Source of the DNA: Otis tarda
Lineage: Eukaryota; Chordata; Aves; Otidiformes; Otididae
Assembly: GCA_026413225.1 (NCBI GenBank)
Contig: CM048552.1
Span: forward strand, 167,660,053-167,724,052
Direction of reading: 5' to 3'
Length of the DNA stretch: 64,000 nt
Under the pieces are notes generated by a model. That model was not told the DNA's origin, searched no databases, and was given only the letters and a program-made list of their open reading frames with translations. The position numbers were made by a program, and so were the translations under genes. Positions within the stretch are counted from its first letter, which is position 1. Each line of letters begins with the position of its first letter. Shown piece by piece: positions 60,701 to 64,000 of the stretch.

Positions 60701-62026
60701 GAGCTTATTGACACAACAATAATATGCCTTCAATATTTATTTTTTTCTTTAACACCTGCTGATGGCAAACCTAGCCTCCCAGGCAGCTCAAATGAAAAAA
60801 AAAAAAAAAGTGTTATTCACATGCAAAATGTAGCAGCTCCTTGCATGGAGCCCCAATTCAGTATGAAAAATCCCCACCAGGTGGAATTCTGTGGGTGATA
60901 ATAACAATGATGTTCTCTTCTGATAGCATCTTTGGGGACATCTTCCTACCATTCACAGATTGAATTAAGGCCACTAGATGGTCTGATAGAGCTCATCAAG
61001 ATCCTGCATTATGATTATTTTATTTCAGAATAGGTTACAAACACCTCTGATTTATTTGTCGATCCCTCTGAAAGTCTTAGTCTTATTACAAAGTCCTACA
61101 TTATCTCTGACAGCTGTTGATTTCGGTCCTGAAGCATGTTGAGGAAGTTGTTAAAGAGAGAAGATGCTATAGAGATAAAACATTGTTTTCTTTTATTTAT
61201 TCATTTACTTACTTATTCCTTTTTATTTTATCTTTATTATTGAGATTACTTCCATTTAGTCAACTAAAATAACATACATACATTTCTAGAAAGAAAGACC
61301 TGGTAGATCTCACATGTAAAGTTGAATACTCTCTGCTATTACAAAATTTTATTTCATGCTCCTACTACCTAATTAAAGATAGAAATGTTATCTCCATGTG
61401 TCATAAACTAGTTTCTGACAAAATGGAAGAATATGAGCTGACAGCTTTTAAAATGTATGGAGAATACTCTCTACAGAATTAAAGCCAAAGAAGTGGAAGA
61501 TTTTTATAGAGGACAGTTCTGCAGTTTGGGCAGTGACTTCAGGAGCTAAAATTTAAATTATTGTGGTCTACAAGAAGTAGTAAACAGTAGTATATAGAGC
61601 TTGTGCTTATGTAGAATTAAATTCACATTGCACAGTCTCATGGAAAATTTACATCCCGCTTAAGCCCTTAACAAGGTAAATGTCACCTGAACTATTCATG
61701 AAGCCTGGAAATGTATTTCTAGTATTTATTTTAAATGTTTCACTAAAGCTTAGAGACCCCAATGAGCCATAAATCGAACACACATTTAACACAGTTTCTT
61801 GTAACAATGCATAATTAATATTAGTAAAAATTGTCTTGAGAAAGCATTGTTTTTATTATTTGCATTAGGTAAATATTGTGAAAGGAACTTTTAAAAAGTC
61901 AGGAAATGAAATTACCAAGATAGCCACCATGTTAAAAAATTATTGGAAATGTCATTTCTGGGAATTTTGTTTGTTTTTACATGAGCTATTGTGTGAAAAC
62001 CCTGAATAACAATGAGAATGCACATA
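57776..62026. other. unique AT-rich sequence, about 4.2 kb, no gene seen
   Basis: No repeat family or exon is recognised. The stretch contains a T-rich tract (about 59343-59388), a short TA run (about 59643-59657) and a perfect 12-bp hairpin (59702-59729). Confidence 0.5.
59702..59729. repeat. perfect inverted repeat, 12-bp stem, 4-nt loop
   Basis: The arms TACTTTCAATAC and GTATTGAAAGTA are exact reverse complements around TTTG. No T run or flanking motif suggests a specific function. Confidence 0.8.
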
Positions 62027-62585
62027 TGTGCTGGTTTTGTCTGGATAGAGTTAATTTTCTTCATAGTAGCTAGCATGGGGATTCGTTTTGGATTTGTGCT
62101 GAAAAGTGTTGATAAGACAGGGATGTTTTTGTTATTGTTGAGCAGTGCTTACACAGAGTCAAGGCCTTTTCTGCTTCTCATACCACCCCACCAGCAAGTA
62201 GGCTGGAGATGCACAAGAAGTAGGGAGGGAACACAGCTGGGACAGCTGACCAAAGGGATATGACAAAATCCCCAGCAATAATAGCTGAAAGGAGGATAGG
62301 GAGGCAGCAGCGGGGAGTGCAGAGTTACGGAGTTTGTCTTCTCAACTATCTGTCACGTGTGATGGAGCCTTCCTTTCCTGGAGATGGCTGAACATCTGCC
62401 TGCAGATGGGAAGAAGTGAACTAGTTCCTTGTTTTACTTTCCTTACATTGGTGGCTTTTGCTTTACTTATTAAACTGTCTTTGTCTGAACCCATGACTTT
62501 TTTCACTTTTACCCTTCTGATTCTCTACTCCATTCCACTGCGGAGAGAGTGAGCAAGCGACTGTGTGGTGCTTAGTTGCTGACAT
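62027..62585 (+). mobile_element. solo LTR, family 2
   Basis: It begins TGTGCTGGTTTTGTCTGG and ends TTAGTTGCTGACA. Family landmarks in order are 'gagttaattttcttcatag', 'gagcagtgcttacacagag', 'ggagatggctgaacatctgcc', ATTAAA (62469-62474) and 'gtgtggtgcttagttgctg'. A segment that normally holds the TATA box is shortened near 62255-62290. No target duplication is clear. It is a solo LTR with no internal region. Confidence 0.85.
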
Positions 62586-64000
62586 TGAGTCAGATAGTGA
62601 GTGATTCACCATCTAATCAAACCTAGAATGAATAAAGAAGATCATTTGCTATATTAGTCCTCTTTCTAGTTATTAGAAAGATTATGAGGCGAAGTGCACA
62701 TCATTCGGTAACTTCCTGTCAATGATCCCGAAGTAAAAATAAACACAATAAAAATTATTTAACACTAATTCAGTAATTTAAAATAACTAAAGCAAAATGT
62801 TTGATTGTTTCAATCTAATTTTTGCTTTAGACTTTAATTTTTTTTTTAAATATATTTTTCACATTCCACTGCAATTTAAGGTAAGGACTTTCTTTTTTGT
62901 TCTTCAAAGACTTAGAAGGTCAAGAATGTTATTCTTTGGTATAATAAATTAATTTTCACACAGTTTAATGCATGCATATTGTGTTTTCCATTTGATGAAA
63001 GACGACTGTTGTTCTGGAGGAAAGAGGAATTCTGCCTGACTGCTATGAGCTGGCTGCTACACATGGCTCCCATGAAATCTTCTTAAAGGAAGGAAGACTT
63101 CCCCTATAGCAAATGAGCAAACCATTGGTGAAAAATCTTGAGTTCAGAGTGGAGAAAGAGGAGGGAGAAAATTTTAAGCAGTGAAAAATGAAAAAGAAAG
63201 TTACAGGGCTACAAAAGGGCAGGAGGCTGGAAAGGAGGAAGAATCACAAGGGAGCGGGACATGTAAGTCCCAGCCAAGCAGGGAAAAAAAAAAAAAAGGT
63301 TTTTTTGAAGGTACAGAAGAGAAAGCAAATGGAATTTGTTGCCAGTCAGAATCTGTGGATTGGCAACAAGACTAGAGAGAAGGAAAAATTGGACACAGTA
63401 GCAGGAAAGATTTTATTTACAGACCCTTTGTTGGTATTCTACTTTACCCAAAATAACTTATTTCCTTCTATTTATAAATATTTATTCTTCTAATGTACGT
63501 TTCACAAATCTCTAACTTCAGAGATTTAAAATCCTTTCTGATATTCTTGAGATGTTTTCTTTAAAGTAGTGGGGCTTCGCCTTACAGCTCTAACAGACAT
63601 GAATTTCCATGCATTATGCATTGAATTAAAATTAAAGTAGTGAAGTTCTAATGATCATGGAAAGTGTTCTTTTAACACAATATGGAATTAGAAAATAAGT
63701 AACATCACTTTTTCTTCAGTTGTTTACTTTTAAAAATGTGGATAATTTTATTCTGAGCTGAATTATTCTTTTGGAACATATTAACTACTTTTTTTGAATA
63801 AGGGCACCAAAAATACAATCTATGAATGCTATAAGTTATACATGGTTATAGCAGCCACTCTGATATTTTCCTTGTTGTTTGACTTCTGTTCATAAGGTGG
63901 CACTTTGTCTAAAAAGTGGAATTTGTTATGTCAGTTAAGATGGTCTACAGTTTTAATGAATGCCAGTTCATAAGATGTTGGCATAATTACAAAAGATAAT
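62586..64000. other. unique AT-rich sequence, no gene seen
   Basis: A purine-rich tract (about 63130-63300) gives two overlapping open frames of low complexity. I recognise no repeat family or conserved motif. Confidence 0.45.

Noticed and set aside
63181-63493. Two overlapping Lys/Glu-rich frames
   Set aside because: They come from a purine-rich tract with an A14 run and have no complex segment or homology I can recognise.
1-64000. CRISPR arrays, bacterial operons, tRNA or rRNA genes
   Set aside because: There are no regularly spaced direct repeats and no tRNA-like cloverleaf boxes were noticed. The sequence is a vertebrate repeat landscape.

Overview
The window is vertebrate, almost certainly avian, intergenic or intronic DNA. 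CR1 LINE copies dominate: they have the octamer-type 3' end (repeated ATTCTATG), the conserved 3' segment, and reverse-transcriptase and endonuclease remnants. There are also many long solo LTRs of the kind common in bird genomes, plus one provirus whose 18-nt primer-binding site matches the tRNA-Trp site of avian alpharetroviruses. I found no intact host gene, tRNA, rRNA or CRISPR array. Almost every long open frame lies in an LTR, a CR1 copy or provirus debris. The unique sequence between repeats is AT-rich.

Layout. 1.29-2.43 kb is a 1.1-kb solo LTR (minus). 4.9-9.7 kb is a single plus-strand CR1 copy broken by three solo LTRs (5448-6042, 6431-7589, 8774-9332) and by an opposite-strand CR1 piece (about 8166-8420). 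15.8-17.5 kb is a second CR1 of similar sequence, split by one LTR with a 6-bp target duplication. 19.4-20.05 kb is a probable LTR. 20.9-21.9 kb is a minus-strand CR1. 22.1-22.4 kb is a deleted LTR. At 23.75-24.15 kb is an unexplained open frame beside a solo LTR (24.15-24.77 kb). Further CR1 3' ends (about 25 and 26.2 kb) and LTRs (27.2, 29.2 and 30.7 kb) follow. 31.6-38.0 kb is mostly unique.

38017-43537 is a 5.5-kb provirus with 340/342-bp LTRs that differ only at three small sites, a GAGAG target duplication, a PBS and a polypurine tract. Its interior is chimeric: a frameshifted gag 5' part; then a fragment of an unrelated LTR ending in 41 A; then an AT-rich block with a second integrase C-terminus and a second env, whose transmembrane region is split by another solo LTR; then the provirus's own integrase and env remnants. 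Protease, reverse transcriptase and RNase H were not found.

43.5-64 kb is mostly unique AT-rich DNA with a truncated LTR (46.25 kb), a CR1 3' end (47.5 kb), a very old CR1-like stretch (48.9-49.8 kb), a 1.1-kb CR1 (52.8-53.9 kb), a deleted LTR (57.4 kb) and a solo LTR (62.0-62.6 kb).

By my coordinates LTR-derived DNA is roughly a quarter of the window. That is far above what is usual for avian autosomes and suggests a low-recombination location such as the W chromosome (inference). Family names cannot be assigned without a repeat library, so LTRs are grouped here by mutual similarity: family 1 (starts TGTTCTGGTTTT) and family 2 (starts TGTGCTGGTTTT).
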